Source: Acidobacteriota bacterium
GTDB lineage: Bacteria; Acidobacteriota; Vicinamibacteria; Vicinamibacterales; CAVVIG01
Assembly: GCA_023265155.1 (NCBI GenBank)
Contig: JAHFUL010000013.1
Coordinates: 1-38,122 of the forward strand
DNA length: 38,122 nucleotides
Reading direction: 5' to 3'
Both the position numbers and the translations under genes were made by a program. Each line of letters begins with the position of its first letter. Positions within the stretch are counted from its first letter, which is position 1. The notes beneath the pieces were generated by a model. The model saw only the letters and a list, made by a program, of their open reading frames with translations. It was not told the DNA's origin and made no database searches. Shown in pieces: positions 24,890 through 31,761 of this stretch.

Positions 24890-25540
24890 GTGAGCAATCG
24901 CCGGCGACTCTGCACCGATTGCCGGGCAGACGCCGCGTGCCGATGTCTGCTGCAACAGGTGCAATGGGCGGTCGATGCGCAGGTCGACGTCGTGCAGATC
25001 CGCGAGCGCGACATGACCTCGTCTGCGCTGACAGCGCTCGTCGCGGAGAGCGTCGCGATGGCCCGCGGCACGGCGACCCGCGTGATCGTCAATGATCGCC
25101 TGGACGTCGCACTGGCGTGCGGCGCTGCCGGCGTCCACCTGCGAGGCGATTCCGCTCCAGCGGACGCCGTACGGCGCAGCGTGCCCTCGGGATTCCTAGT
25201 GGGCCAATCCGTTCACAGCGTGGAAGAAGCGGTCGCGGTGGAGTCCCATGTCGACTACGTGATTGCCGGAACGGTGTGGCCGAGCGCCTCGAAGGAGGGC
25301 CTCGCCGCGTTCCTGGACGCGAAGGGTCTGGCGGAGATTGTGCGCGCGGTGCGGGTGCCCGTGCTGGCAATCGGGGGCGTCGACCTGAGCCGGCTCGCAG
25401 CCGTGGCGGCTTCCGGTGCCGCTGGCGTGGCGGCGATTGGCTTGTTCCTGGATCCCGACACGGCGGCGGCGCGATGCCGGGCGACGCCGCTGAGGAATAT
25501 CGTGGGAGGAGCCCGCGCACAGTTCGACGCGTGGGGATAA
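24890..25540 (+). CDS. thiE: Thiamine phosphate synthase-like protein (ThiE/TenI family)
   Basis: A 216-residue TIM-barrel protein. ThiE couples HMP-pyrophosphate and the thiazole phosphate to give thiamine phosphate. Family landmarks are in order: VDVVQIRERDM (QLREK position), VIVNDRLDVAL (NDR), CGAAGVHLRGDS, FLVGQSVHSVEEA, DYVIAGTVWPSASKEG, VPVLAIGGVDLSRL and the SGAAGVAAIGLF phosphate loop. The usual DGVHLGQ-D segment is altered to AGVHLRGD, and the N-terminal YLVTDR strand is replaced by a cysteine-rich LCTDCRADAACRC stretch, so a TenI-like or otherwise diverged role is possible. The start is a GTG. Confidence 0.72.
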   Translation: MSNRRRLCTDCRADAACRCLLQQVQWAVDAQVDVVQIRERDMTSSALTALVAESVAMARGTATRVIVNDRLDVALACGAAGVHLRGDSAPADAVRRSVPSGFLVGQSVHSVEEAVAVESHVDYVIAGTVWPSASKEGLAAFLDAKGLAEIVRAVRVPVLAIGGVDLSRLAAVAASGAAGVAAIGLFLDPDTAAARCRATPLRNIVGGARAQFDAWG

Positions 25541-25552
25541 CATTGAGACGTC

Positions 25553-26356
25553 TTGACAGAGCCCGCCGCCGGGGGTTTCGGCCGCAAGCTTCGTGAGGCG
25601 CGGGAACGCCGCGGGATTGCTCTTCGCGAGATCGCGAACACCACGAGAATCTCCATGCGCGCGCTTGAAGCGCTCGAGCGGAACGACATCTCGCGCCTGC
25701 CCGGCGGCATCTTCAGCCGCGGGTTCGTGCGCGCGTACGCCGTCGCGGTGGGCCTCGATCCCGAGGCGCTGATTCGGGAGTTCATGGCGCAGTTCCCGCA
25801 GGACTCGGTCACGGCCGGTCACCCGACAGCGGCGCCGGTCGACGACTCCGCCGCCATCGAGAGCGATCGCCGGACCGCGTCAACCTTTCTCCGGATGATT
25901 CTCATCAGCGTGCCGATTGCCGGAGTGCTCACGTACTTCGGAACCGCGGGGCGACTCACGGCGCCGGTGAACCCGCTTCCGCCCGCCGCAGCGGAAAACA
26001 TTGCGCCTCCGAGCGCGTCCCCGATCGCCATGCCTGTGCCGTCGGACGTGGACGCCTCCCGGCCAATCGCGCCCGAACCGGCCGCGGTCGATCGGCTGGC
26101 TGTCGTGCTCTCGGCGACGGCCCCGTGTTGGGTCTCCGCCGTGGTTGACGGACAACGGGTGTTCGAGCGCCAGCTCGACGCAGGGGAGCGACAAGTGCTG
26201 GACGTCCGGCGCGAGCTCGTGCTGACAGCCGGTGATCCGTCCGCACTCGCGGTGACCCTGAATGGCGGCCGGGCCAGGCCGCTGGGGAAGGCTGGCGAGA
26301 TGGTCACGGCACGTCTGACCCTTGCGAATTACAGAGACTATCTGGCGGCGCCATGA
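25553..26356 (+). CDS. RodZ-like HTH membrane protein
   Basis: A 267-residue protein with an N-terminal Cro/RodZ-type HTH_25 domain (FGRKLREARERRGIALREIANTTRISMRALEALERND, then LPGGIFSRGFVRAYA). A membrane helix follows at about 106-124 (MILISVPIAGVLTYFG), then a proline/alanine linker and a C-terminal DUF4115-like beta domain (APCWVSAVVDGQRVFERQLDAGE to GGRARPLGKAGEM). This order matches RodZ, which links MreB to the envelope, though the role here is inferred from architecture only. The TTG start at 25553 is required to include the first helix. It overlaps the next gene by ATGA. Confidence 0.78.
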   Translation: MTEPAAGGFGRKLREARERRGIALREIANTTRISMRALEALERNDISRLPGGIFSRGFVRAYAVAVGLDPEALIREFMAQFPQDSVTAGHPTAAPVDDSAAIESDRRTASTFLRMILISVPIAGVLTYFGTAGRLTAPVNPLPPAAAENIAPPSASPIAMPVPSDVDASRPIAPEPAAVDRLAVVLSATAPCWVSAVVDGQRVFERQLDAGERQVLDVRRELVLTAGDPSALAVTLNGGRARPLGKAGEMVTARLTLANYRDYLAAP

Positions 26357-27123
26357 CCGGACCCACGCCTCTCCTTGATTTCTTCAAGCGGGGCGAAGTC
26401 GCCCGCGACGTCCGGCTCCTCACGGCCCGGGGCGAACTGGCCCCTCGCGCGCATGAACAGCTGGCAATCCTGATCCTGCTGGTCGCGGATGCCGATCCTG
26501 AGATTCACGAAGCGGCCGACGGCACCCTGAACCGCATTCCCGAAGACGCGTTGAAGGCGTTCCTGGCTCGGTCGGACGCGGCCGAGATGCGCGAGTTCTT
26601 CGCCGATCGAGGCGTGCTGCCAGCCCAAATCCCCGCGATCGACTCGGAGGAGCCGCTCATCGACACGTCACCGACGACCCCTCCCGACCGGGCGGCGGAG
26701 CCCGATCGCGAAAGCCTGACGCAGAGGCTGGCGGGGATGTCGTTCCCGCAGCGGCTGAAGGCGGCGGTCAAGGGCTCGCGCGAAATGCGGGCGGCGCTCA
26801 TCCGCGATCCGAACAAGATGATCGCGGCCGCCGTGCTGAGCAGCCCGAAACTGACCGATCAGGATGTCGAAAGCTTTGCCAAGATGGCGAGTGTCACCGA
26901 GGACGTTCTGCGCATGATCGGCGCCAATCGCGGGTGGATGAAGAACTACGGGGTCGTCGCTGGGCTGAGCCGGAATCCGAAGACGCCGATCGCCCTGTCG
27001 CTGAACCTTCTCGGCCGCCTCAACGACCGGGACGTGCAGATGATCTCGATGGACCGGAACGTGCCGGGAGCGTTGCGGATCGCGGCCCGGAAGAAAATCG
27101 TCGATCGTGCCTCGAAGAAGTAG
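26353..27123 (+). CDS. Unnamed helical-repeat protein
   Basis: A 256-residue soluble protein with no domain that can be named from sequence alone. The first 90 residues form a short helical region (LLDFFKRGEVARDVRLLTARGELAP; EQLAILILLVADADPEI). A linker (95-130) leads to a C-terminal part made of helix pairs in which each unit carries an N or D-P-x turn: IRDPNKMIAAAVLSSPKLT, VTEDVLRMIGANRGWMKNY and LSRNPKTPIALSLNLLGRL. This resembles the HEAT-like repeats of leucine-rich-variant proteins. It is coupled to the RodZ-like gene by ATGA, suggesting work at the same envelope or cell-shape machinery, but that is an inference. Confidence 0.6.
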   Translation: MTGPTPLLDFFKRGEVARDVRLLTARGELAPRAHEQLAILILLVADADPEIHEAADGTLNRIPEDALKAFLARSDAAEMREFFADRGVLPAQIPAIDSEEPLIDTSPTTPPDRAAEPDRESLTQRLAGMSFPQRLKAAVKGSREMRAALIRDPNKMIAAAVLSSPKLTDQDVESFAKMASVTEDVLRMIGANRGWMKNYGVVAGLSRNPKTPIALSLNLLGRLNDRDVQMISMDRNVPGALRIAARKKIVDRASKK

Positions 27124-27238
27124 GAGGGGAGAGTCTTCGGGCGACAACTCCCTTGCGCCACGGATTGCTGAGGGGCGCAGCCCCACCGACACGGCCCTCT
27201 CGAAATCCAGCCCAGCTGTGAGACAGTTGGCAGTGTCC

Positions 27239-27715
27239 ATGAAGCCGGAAATCTTCACCAGCGCCTTCTTCGAGCTGATCGACGAGACGTTCGAGCACGT
27301 CCATGGAAACTATCTGGACAAGGGGACGTCGCTGTTCGAGACGCTGGCCGCCGTTTCCGCGGCAGAGGCCTCTCGCGCCGTCTCACCCAAGGCCGCTACC
27401 ATCGCCGCGCACGTGACGCACGTCGAGCTCTATCTGACCGTGCTCGAAGATGTGCTGCACGGCAAGGATCCGGGCAAGGTGGACTGGAACGAGATCTGGC
27501 GTACCACCCGCGAGGTGCCCGAAGCCGAATGGGACGCCCTCAGGAAACGCCTTCACGAGACGTACGCGCGCCTCGTCGCACTGACCAGGAGCTTCGATAC
27601 CTGGGAAGGCGACGGCCAGGTCTCGGGCGCGCTCTCGGTTGTCGTGCACACCGCTTACCACCTGGGCGCGATCCGGCAGGCGCTGCGCGTGGTCGGGGCG
27701 CCGCAGCACGACTGA
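27239..27715 (+). CDS. DinB-like putative metalloenzyme
   Basis: A 158-residue four-helix protein of the DinB/YfiT type. The likely metal-binding histidines are seen in HVTHVELYLTVLEDV and in the C-terminal HTAYHLGAIRQALR block, with an acidic/tryptophan central region (VDWNEIWRTT). Such proteins act as thiol-dependent transferases in low-molecular-weight-thiol systems or are uncharacterised. The start MKPEIFTSAFFEL at 27239 is preferred; the longer in-frame extension is low-complexity and overlaps the upstream gene. Its stop codon lies inside a REP-like palindrome. Confidence 0.7.
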   Translation: MKPEIFTSAFFELIDETFEHVHGNYLDKGTSLFETLAAVSAAEASRAVSPKAATIAAHVTHVELYLTVLEDVLHGKDPGKVDWNEIWRTTREVPEAEWDALRKRLHETYARLVALTRSFDTWEGDGQVSGALSVVVHTAYHLGAIRQALRVVGAPQHD

Positions 27716-27818
27716 AGTCCGGCGCTACGAGTACACCCCGTCCTCGTAATACACACCCGTCCTCGTAGTGCAGGGCTTCAGCCCTGGCGTGTCAGCAGGA
27801 CTTAAAGTCCTGCGCTAC
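27710..27818. repeat. REP-like cluster with one REPIN-type inverted pair
   Basis: Three palindromes with GTAG/CTAC heads: an inverted one, GACTGAAGTC (27710-27719) with CTAC at 27725-27728, overlapping the dinB stop; a forward one, GTAG (27765-27768) with CAGGGCT-tc-AGCCCTG (27771-27786); and an inverted one, CAGGACTT-a-AAGTCCTG (27796-27812) with CTAC at 27815-27818. The last two face each other and form a 54-bp REP/inverted-REP doublet, the arrangement called REPIN or BIME. The remaining 56 bp up to the next gene's stop hold only scattered CGAGTAG words. Confidence 0.7.
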
Positions 27819-27874
27819 GAGTCATGCGAGTAGTACGAGTTCGTCGATTCGCCACGCGACGGGGTCCGCAGGCT

Positions 27875-28459
27875 TCACGCGCGGTTCGACGGCGACGGAA
27901 CCGCGGGCGGCTCGAACTGCTCCATGACCTTCGCCAGGCAGGGGGGGCAGATCCCGTGCGAGAACATGGCGTCGGTGTGCTCGGTGATGTAGCTTTCGAC
28001 CTGCTCCCAGTAGTCGTGATCGGAGCGGATGCGTTTGCAGTAGCTGCAAATCGGCAGGAGTCCGGTGAGCCGCTTGATGTTCGCGATGAGCCCGAGCGTT
28101 CGCTGACCGACGTGAATGCGCGCGCGGAGCTCGTCGGGATCGAACGGTTTCGTGAGGTAGTCGTCGGCGCCGGCTTCGAGGCCGGCCACCAGATCCTGCC
28201 GGCTGGTCCGCGCGGTCAGCAGGATCACGTACACCGGCGAACGCAGCTCCGTCGCGCGGATCCGCCGGCACAGGTCGATGCCGTCGAGCCCCGGCATCAT
28301 CCAGTCGACGATGACCAGCTCCGGCGGCTCGTCGCCGACGATGCGCTCCCAGGCCGCGACGCCGTCGTGCGCCACGACCACCTCGAACCCCCAGTGCTCG
28401 AGCGTCCGGCCGAGCATCATCGTTGACATGCGATCATCGTCGGCAATCAGGATGCGCAC
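27875..28459 (-). CDS. Response regulator with a C-terminal four-cysteine domain
   Basis: A 194-residue protein. Residues 1-120 are a receiver domain (LIADDDRM; phosphoacceptor D52 in VDWMMPGLDG; K104 in YLTKPFD). After a helix (about 112-132) comes a compact domain with C138, C141, C171 and C174: LLPICSYCKRIRSDHDYWEQ, then FSHGICPPC. Two CxxC pairs 30 residues apart look like a zinc knuckle. There is no DNA-binding or enzymatic output domain, so output is likely by protein contact. The start is the GTG at 28459, with AAGGAG 8 bases upstream, inside the end of the hybrid kinase gene (13-bp overlap), so the two are coupled. Confidence 0.85.
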   Translation of the reverse strand: MRILIADDDRMSTMMLGRTLEHWGFEVVVAHDGVAAWERIVGDEPPELVIVDWMMPGLDGIDLCRRIRATELRSPVYVILLTARTSRQDLVAGLEAGADDYLTKPFDPDELRARIHVGQRTLGLIANIKRLTGLLPICSYCKRIRSDHDYWEQVESYITEHTDAMFSHGICPPCLAKVMEQFEPPAVPSPSNRA

Positions 28460-31242
28460 GGGGATGGCTCCTTGGTTGAAGCGGAGTGGCGGCGCAACAC
28501 GTCGATGACGTTGCTGGCTTCGATTGACAACTGCCGCGAGGCGCCTTCCGCGGCGTCCATGCGCGACTGGGCGCCGAGGCGCTCCAGCACGCGCGCCGCT
28601 TCGAACAGCCCGCCGGTGGACAGGTTGGCGGCCGCCCCTTTGAGCGCATGGGCCGCACTGCGGAGCGCTTCGGCGTCCCGGCGGGTCACCGCATCCTTGA
28701 TCGCCGTAAGCCGCACCGGCAGGTCTTCGAGGAACACGCGAATGACGTCGTTCATCAGGTCGTCGTCGCCGGAGAGCCGGTGCCGCAGGGCGTCCTCGTC
28801 GAACGTGACCGGCCCGGCGACCGCCGTCTCGACGCCGTCGCCGTCCTGTTCGACCACGGCGAACAGCATGTGCGGATCGATCGGCTTCGCGAGATAGCCG
28901 TCCATGCCCGCGGCCAGACACCGCTCTCGGTCGCTGTTCATCGCGTGCGCCGTCATGGCGACAATGCGGACGCGCTGGCCCGTGACGCGCTCGCGCAGCC
29001 GAATCGCCGCGGCCGCCTCGAGTCCGCTCATGACCGGCATCTGCAGATCCATCAGCACGAGGTCGAAGATCTCTTGATCGAGCCGCACCAGGGCCTCACG
29101 GCCATCCGGGGCGACCGTCACGTGATGGCCGCGGCGGGTCAGCAGGCCGGAGGCGACCCGCTGGTTGACCACGTTGTCCTCGACGACCAGGATGCGGGCG
29201 CGCCGGCCCTCGGCGGCCATTGCCAGGCCGCCGGCCACCGATTTCGCACCAGACGGCGCGGCGGCCGACGGCTTCGAGCCGATCGCGCGTTCGATCGCGG
29301 CCAGCAGATCGGCGGCGTACACCGGCTTGGTGAGGTACGCCGCAATGCCCATCTCGGCCGACCGCGACGGGTCGCCGTATTCGCCCGACGAGCTCAGCAT
29401 CAGGACCGTGGCGCCGCGCAGGTCGGGCCGCTTCAGGACTTCCGCCGCAACCTCGAAACCGTCCATCTCGGGCATGTTCGCGTCGAGCAGGACGAGCTCG
29501 AACGGCCGGCGGCTCGCTGCGGCCGCCGTGAGTGCTTCGATCGCGGCTCGTCCGCCCGCGACCGCGGTCGCCGTCATCCCCCAGCGTCTGACCTGCTCGG
29601 CGAAAATGCGCCGGTTGACATCGTTGTCGTCGACGATCAGCACCTCGAGATGCGGCGGGCGGGGAGAGGCCGGCAGGGGTTCGGGCGCCACGCAGGCGAC
29701 GTCGAGGTCGAGTGGGACAGTGAAATGAAACGTGCTGCCGGCACCCAATTCGCTCTCGACCCAGAGCCGTCCGCCCATCAGCTGCACGAGCGTGGCCGAG
29801 ATCGTCAGGCCGAGGCCGGTTCCGCCGAACCGGCGCGTCGTCGATCCATCCGCCTGACGGAAGGGTTCGAAGATGGCGTCGTGTTGTTCCGGCGGGATGC
29901 CGATCCCCGTGTCGGTGACCCTGAAGTGCAGCTTCGTGCTGCCCGCTGCCCGCGAGTCTTCCCGGATGGAGATGAGGACATGGCCGCGCTCCGTGAATTT
30001 GAGCGCGTTGCCGACCAGGTTCGTCAGGATCTGCTGAATCCGCGTCGGGTCGCCGACGACGCCGGCCGGCACACCGGGGTCGATGTCGCAAATGAGCTCG
30101 AGCCCCTTCTGATGCGCGCGGAGGGCGAGCGGCTTGAGCGCGTCCGCAATCGAAGAGCGGGGCGAGAACGGCACGGCTTCGAGCTCGAGCTTGCGCGATT
30201 CGATCTTCGAGAAGTCGAGAATGTCGTTGAGGATCGACAGGAGGGTGTCGGCCGACGTCCGCACCGTGGCGAGGCTGTCGCGCTGATCCACGGTGAGCTC
30301 GCTGTCGAGCACAAGGTCCGTCATGCCGATGATGCCGTTCATCGGGGTCCGGATCTCGTGGCTCATATTCGCGAGAAACTCGCTCTTCGCGCGGCTGGCC
30401 TCCATTGCGCGGTCGCGGGCTTTCACCAGTTGCTCGTTGCTCATCTGGAGCTCGGCGGTGCGCGCGTCGACGGTCTCTTCGAGGTCGTTCTGCTGCAGGA
30501 GGAGCTGCTGATCGCGCTTCTGGATGTCGCTCAGCATCGCGTTGAACTGATCAATCAGCTCGCCGATTTCGTCGTCGTTGCCCGCGTCGGCCCGGACGTC
30601 GTAGCGGCGACCGTCACGCACGAGACGCGTCACCTCGATGAGCGGCGCGATCGGGTCGAAGATCAGCCGCGCAGTCGTGCGCGACAAGCCGAACGCAATC
30701 CAGAAGGCCCCCATCAGTGCGCCCACGGCCACGGCCGCGAAGCGCGCAAGCCGGGTCCAGTTGTCGGCCGTGTCCGACTCCAACACGATGCTGCCGATGA
30801 TCTCGTGGTCGAGCGAAATCGGCCGCACGACGCGCAGGCGGCCTCCCTCGAACAGGGCGGCCGCTTCGAAGTCCGGCGCGTGGGCGTCGTCGGGCAGGGC
30901 GGGGGTTGGCGGGATACCTGGTCGCGTGTAGGTTGCGAGCAGCGTGCCGTCGGCCGTGAACAGCCGGGCGTTGAGGATGTGCTCGTCGACCGCCGCGGCG
31001 CGCAGTGTGCCGGCCGCCGCCGCGGCATCCTTGACTAGCAGCTCCGCGGTGCTGTTGGTACCGACGATGTCGGCGAGCATCGTGACGTCGCGGACCAGGC
31101 GCCATCGCAGGCCGATGTAGTTGGCGGTTGCGAAGACCGTGCAGGCCGCGATCACCGTCACCGCGCTGGTGGTCAAGACTGTCGTCGTGAGTTTGCGGCC
31201 CACGGGCTGGCGGCGGAACCAGGTGCCGAGGCTATTGAACAT
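28447..31242 (-). CDS. Hybrid histidine kinase with CHASE8-like sensor, two receivers and HPt
   Basis: A 931-residue signalling protein. A membrane helix (about 18-45) is followed by a periplasmic region resembling the CHASE8 domain of YfiN-type proteins ([36 protein letters not shown]), a second helix (168-188) and HAMP (to about 245). Then come HisKA with H294 in [15 protein letters not shown], HATPase (N box [10 protein letters not shown]2 [10 protein letters not shown]), receiver 1 with D587, receiver 2 with D732, and an HPt domain with H865 in [13 protein letters not shown]. This is a complete phosphorelay in one chain, most likely feeding the coupled regulator downstream. The ATG at 31242 is preferred to a TTG 20 codons earlier. 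Confidence 0.88.
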   Translation of the reverse strand: MFNSLGTWFRRQPVGRKLTTTVLTTSAVTVIAACTVFATANYIGLRWRLVRDVTMLADIVGTNSTAELLVKDAAAAAGTLRAAAVDEHILNARLFTADGTLLATYTRPGIPPTPALPDDAHAPDFEAAALFEGGRLRVVRPISLDHEIIGSIVLESDTADNWTRLARFAAVAVGALMGAFWIAFGLSRTTARLIFDPIAPLIEVTRLVRDGRRYDVRADAGNDDEIGELIDQFNAMLSDIQKRDQQLLLQQNDLEETVDARTAELQMSNEQLVKARDRAMEASRAKSEFLANMSHEIRTPMNGIIGMTDLVLDSELTVDQRDSLATVRTSADTLLSILNDILDFSKIESRKLELEAVPFSPRSSIADALKPLALRAHQKGLELICDIDPGVPAGVVGDPTRIQQILTNLVGNALKFTERGHVLISIREDSRAAGSTKLHFRVTDTGIGIPPEQHDAIFEPFRQADGSTTRRFGGTGLGLTISATLVQLMGGRLWVESELGAGSTFHFTVPLDLDVACVAPEPLPASPRPPHLEVLIVDDNDVNRRIFAEQVRRWGMTATAVAGGRAAIEALTAAAASRRPFELVLLDANMPEMDGFEVAAEVLKRPDLRGATVLMLSSSGEYGDPSRSAEMGIAAYLTKPVYAADLLAAIERAIGSKPSAAAPSGAKSVAGGLAMAAEGRRARILVVEDNVVNQRVASGLLTRRGHHVTVAPDGREALVRLDQEIFDLVLMDLQMPVMSGLEAAAAIRLRERVTGQRVRIVAMTAHAMNSDRERCLAAGMDGYLAKPIDPHMLFAVVEQDGDGVETAVAGPVTFDEDALRHRLSGDDDLMNDVIRVFLEDLPVRLTAIKDAVTRRDAEALRSAAHALKGAAANLSTGGLFEAARVLERLGAQSRMDAAEGASRQLSIEASNVIDVLRRHSASTKEPSPCAS

Positions 31243-31330
31243 GATCGAGCCCGAGCAGTCGCGAGCCGACGTGCAGCCGGGAGCGCTCGGCCCCGTCCAC
31301 AATGATCGCGAAGCGCGTTGTCTTGCTCAT
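31232..31330 (-). pseudogene. Possible yfiR remnant: only the C-terminal end survives
   Basis: The last 29 codons of a reading frame that overlaps the kinase start by 11 bp encode TTRFAIIVDGAERSRLHVGS and then RLLGLDHVQ. This resembles the end of YfiR/DUF4154 periplasmic proteins (an RF-strand, A-x-x-a-G/R-L, then S-x-L-L-x-L). YfiR genes commonly sit just before CHASE8-containing YfiN-type proteins, which is the position here. Upstream of it no frame shows the rest of a YfiR protein or a signal peptide, so the gene appears truncated at about 31321. The family match rests on short similarity and could be fortuitous. Confidence 0.35.
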
Positions 31331-31761
31331 TGACGTAGGCCGGTCGAGCTTGGACGGCACTCCCCCCGGTACAAAGCCCCCAGGGGTCGGCACCGACAGG
31401 CCGGCCTTCATGTACAAAGCATAGGCAATCGTGTAGGCTATGGCGTGTTCAATGCGGCACAACCGCCCGACGGATTCCAAGCGCTCTGGGCCAGCTCGGG
31501 AGTTGCCGACAGACGCCCTGCGAGGCGGCGCTTCGCCCTCGTTGTTCTCAAGGCCGTCATCCTGGCCATCCTGATCGTCTGGGCCGCCCGTACCCTTCCG
31601 GTGCGGCTAGCTTACTGACCCGTCGCGCTCAATCGGTGGCGCGGGCGCCGAGCCGTTCCATGCGTTGCGCAGGTCGCGCTGGTCCTTATCCTTGTGGTTT
31701 GGTCCAGTTCGGGGCGCGGCGGGGCCGATGCCGTGTTTGGCAGTGGGGCCTGTTTCTGGAT
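31331..31761. other. 431-bp interval without a confident gene
   Basis: This region separates the yfiR-like stub from the spermidine-synthase-like gene on the same strand. It holds one small plus-strand reading frame (31445-31618) and no other convincing protein, repeat or RNA. The junction next to the stub suggests that DNA was lost or replaced here. A promoter for the minus-strand signalling genes should lie in or near it but none is obvious. Confidence 0.5.
31445..31618 (+). CDS. Possible small membrane peptide
   Basis: A 57-codon frame with a GTG start. After a hydrophilic arginine-rich segment (VADRRPARRRF) there is one clear membrane helix, ALVVLKAVILAILIVWAA, and a short basic end (RTLPVRLAY). 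The positive-inside pattern is consistent with a real single-pass peptide. No ribosome binding site stands out, no homologous family was recognised, and its strand is opposite to both neighbours. It may equally be chance. Confidence 0.3.
   Translation: MFNAAQPPDGFQALWASSGVADRRPARRRFALVVLKAVILAILIVWAARTLPVRLAY

Noticed and set aside
28648-31038. 796-codon open frame on the plus strand
   Set aside because: It lies wholly antisense to the hybrid kinase, is arginine/histidine-rich low-complexity sequence, and reflects GC-rich third positions. The minus strand holds clear HisKA, HATPase, receiver and HPt motifs.
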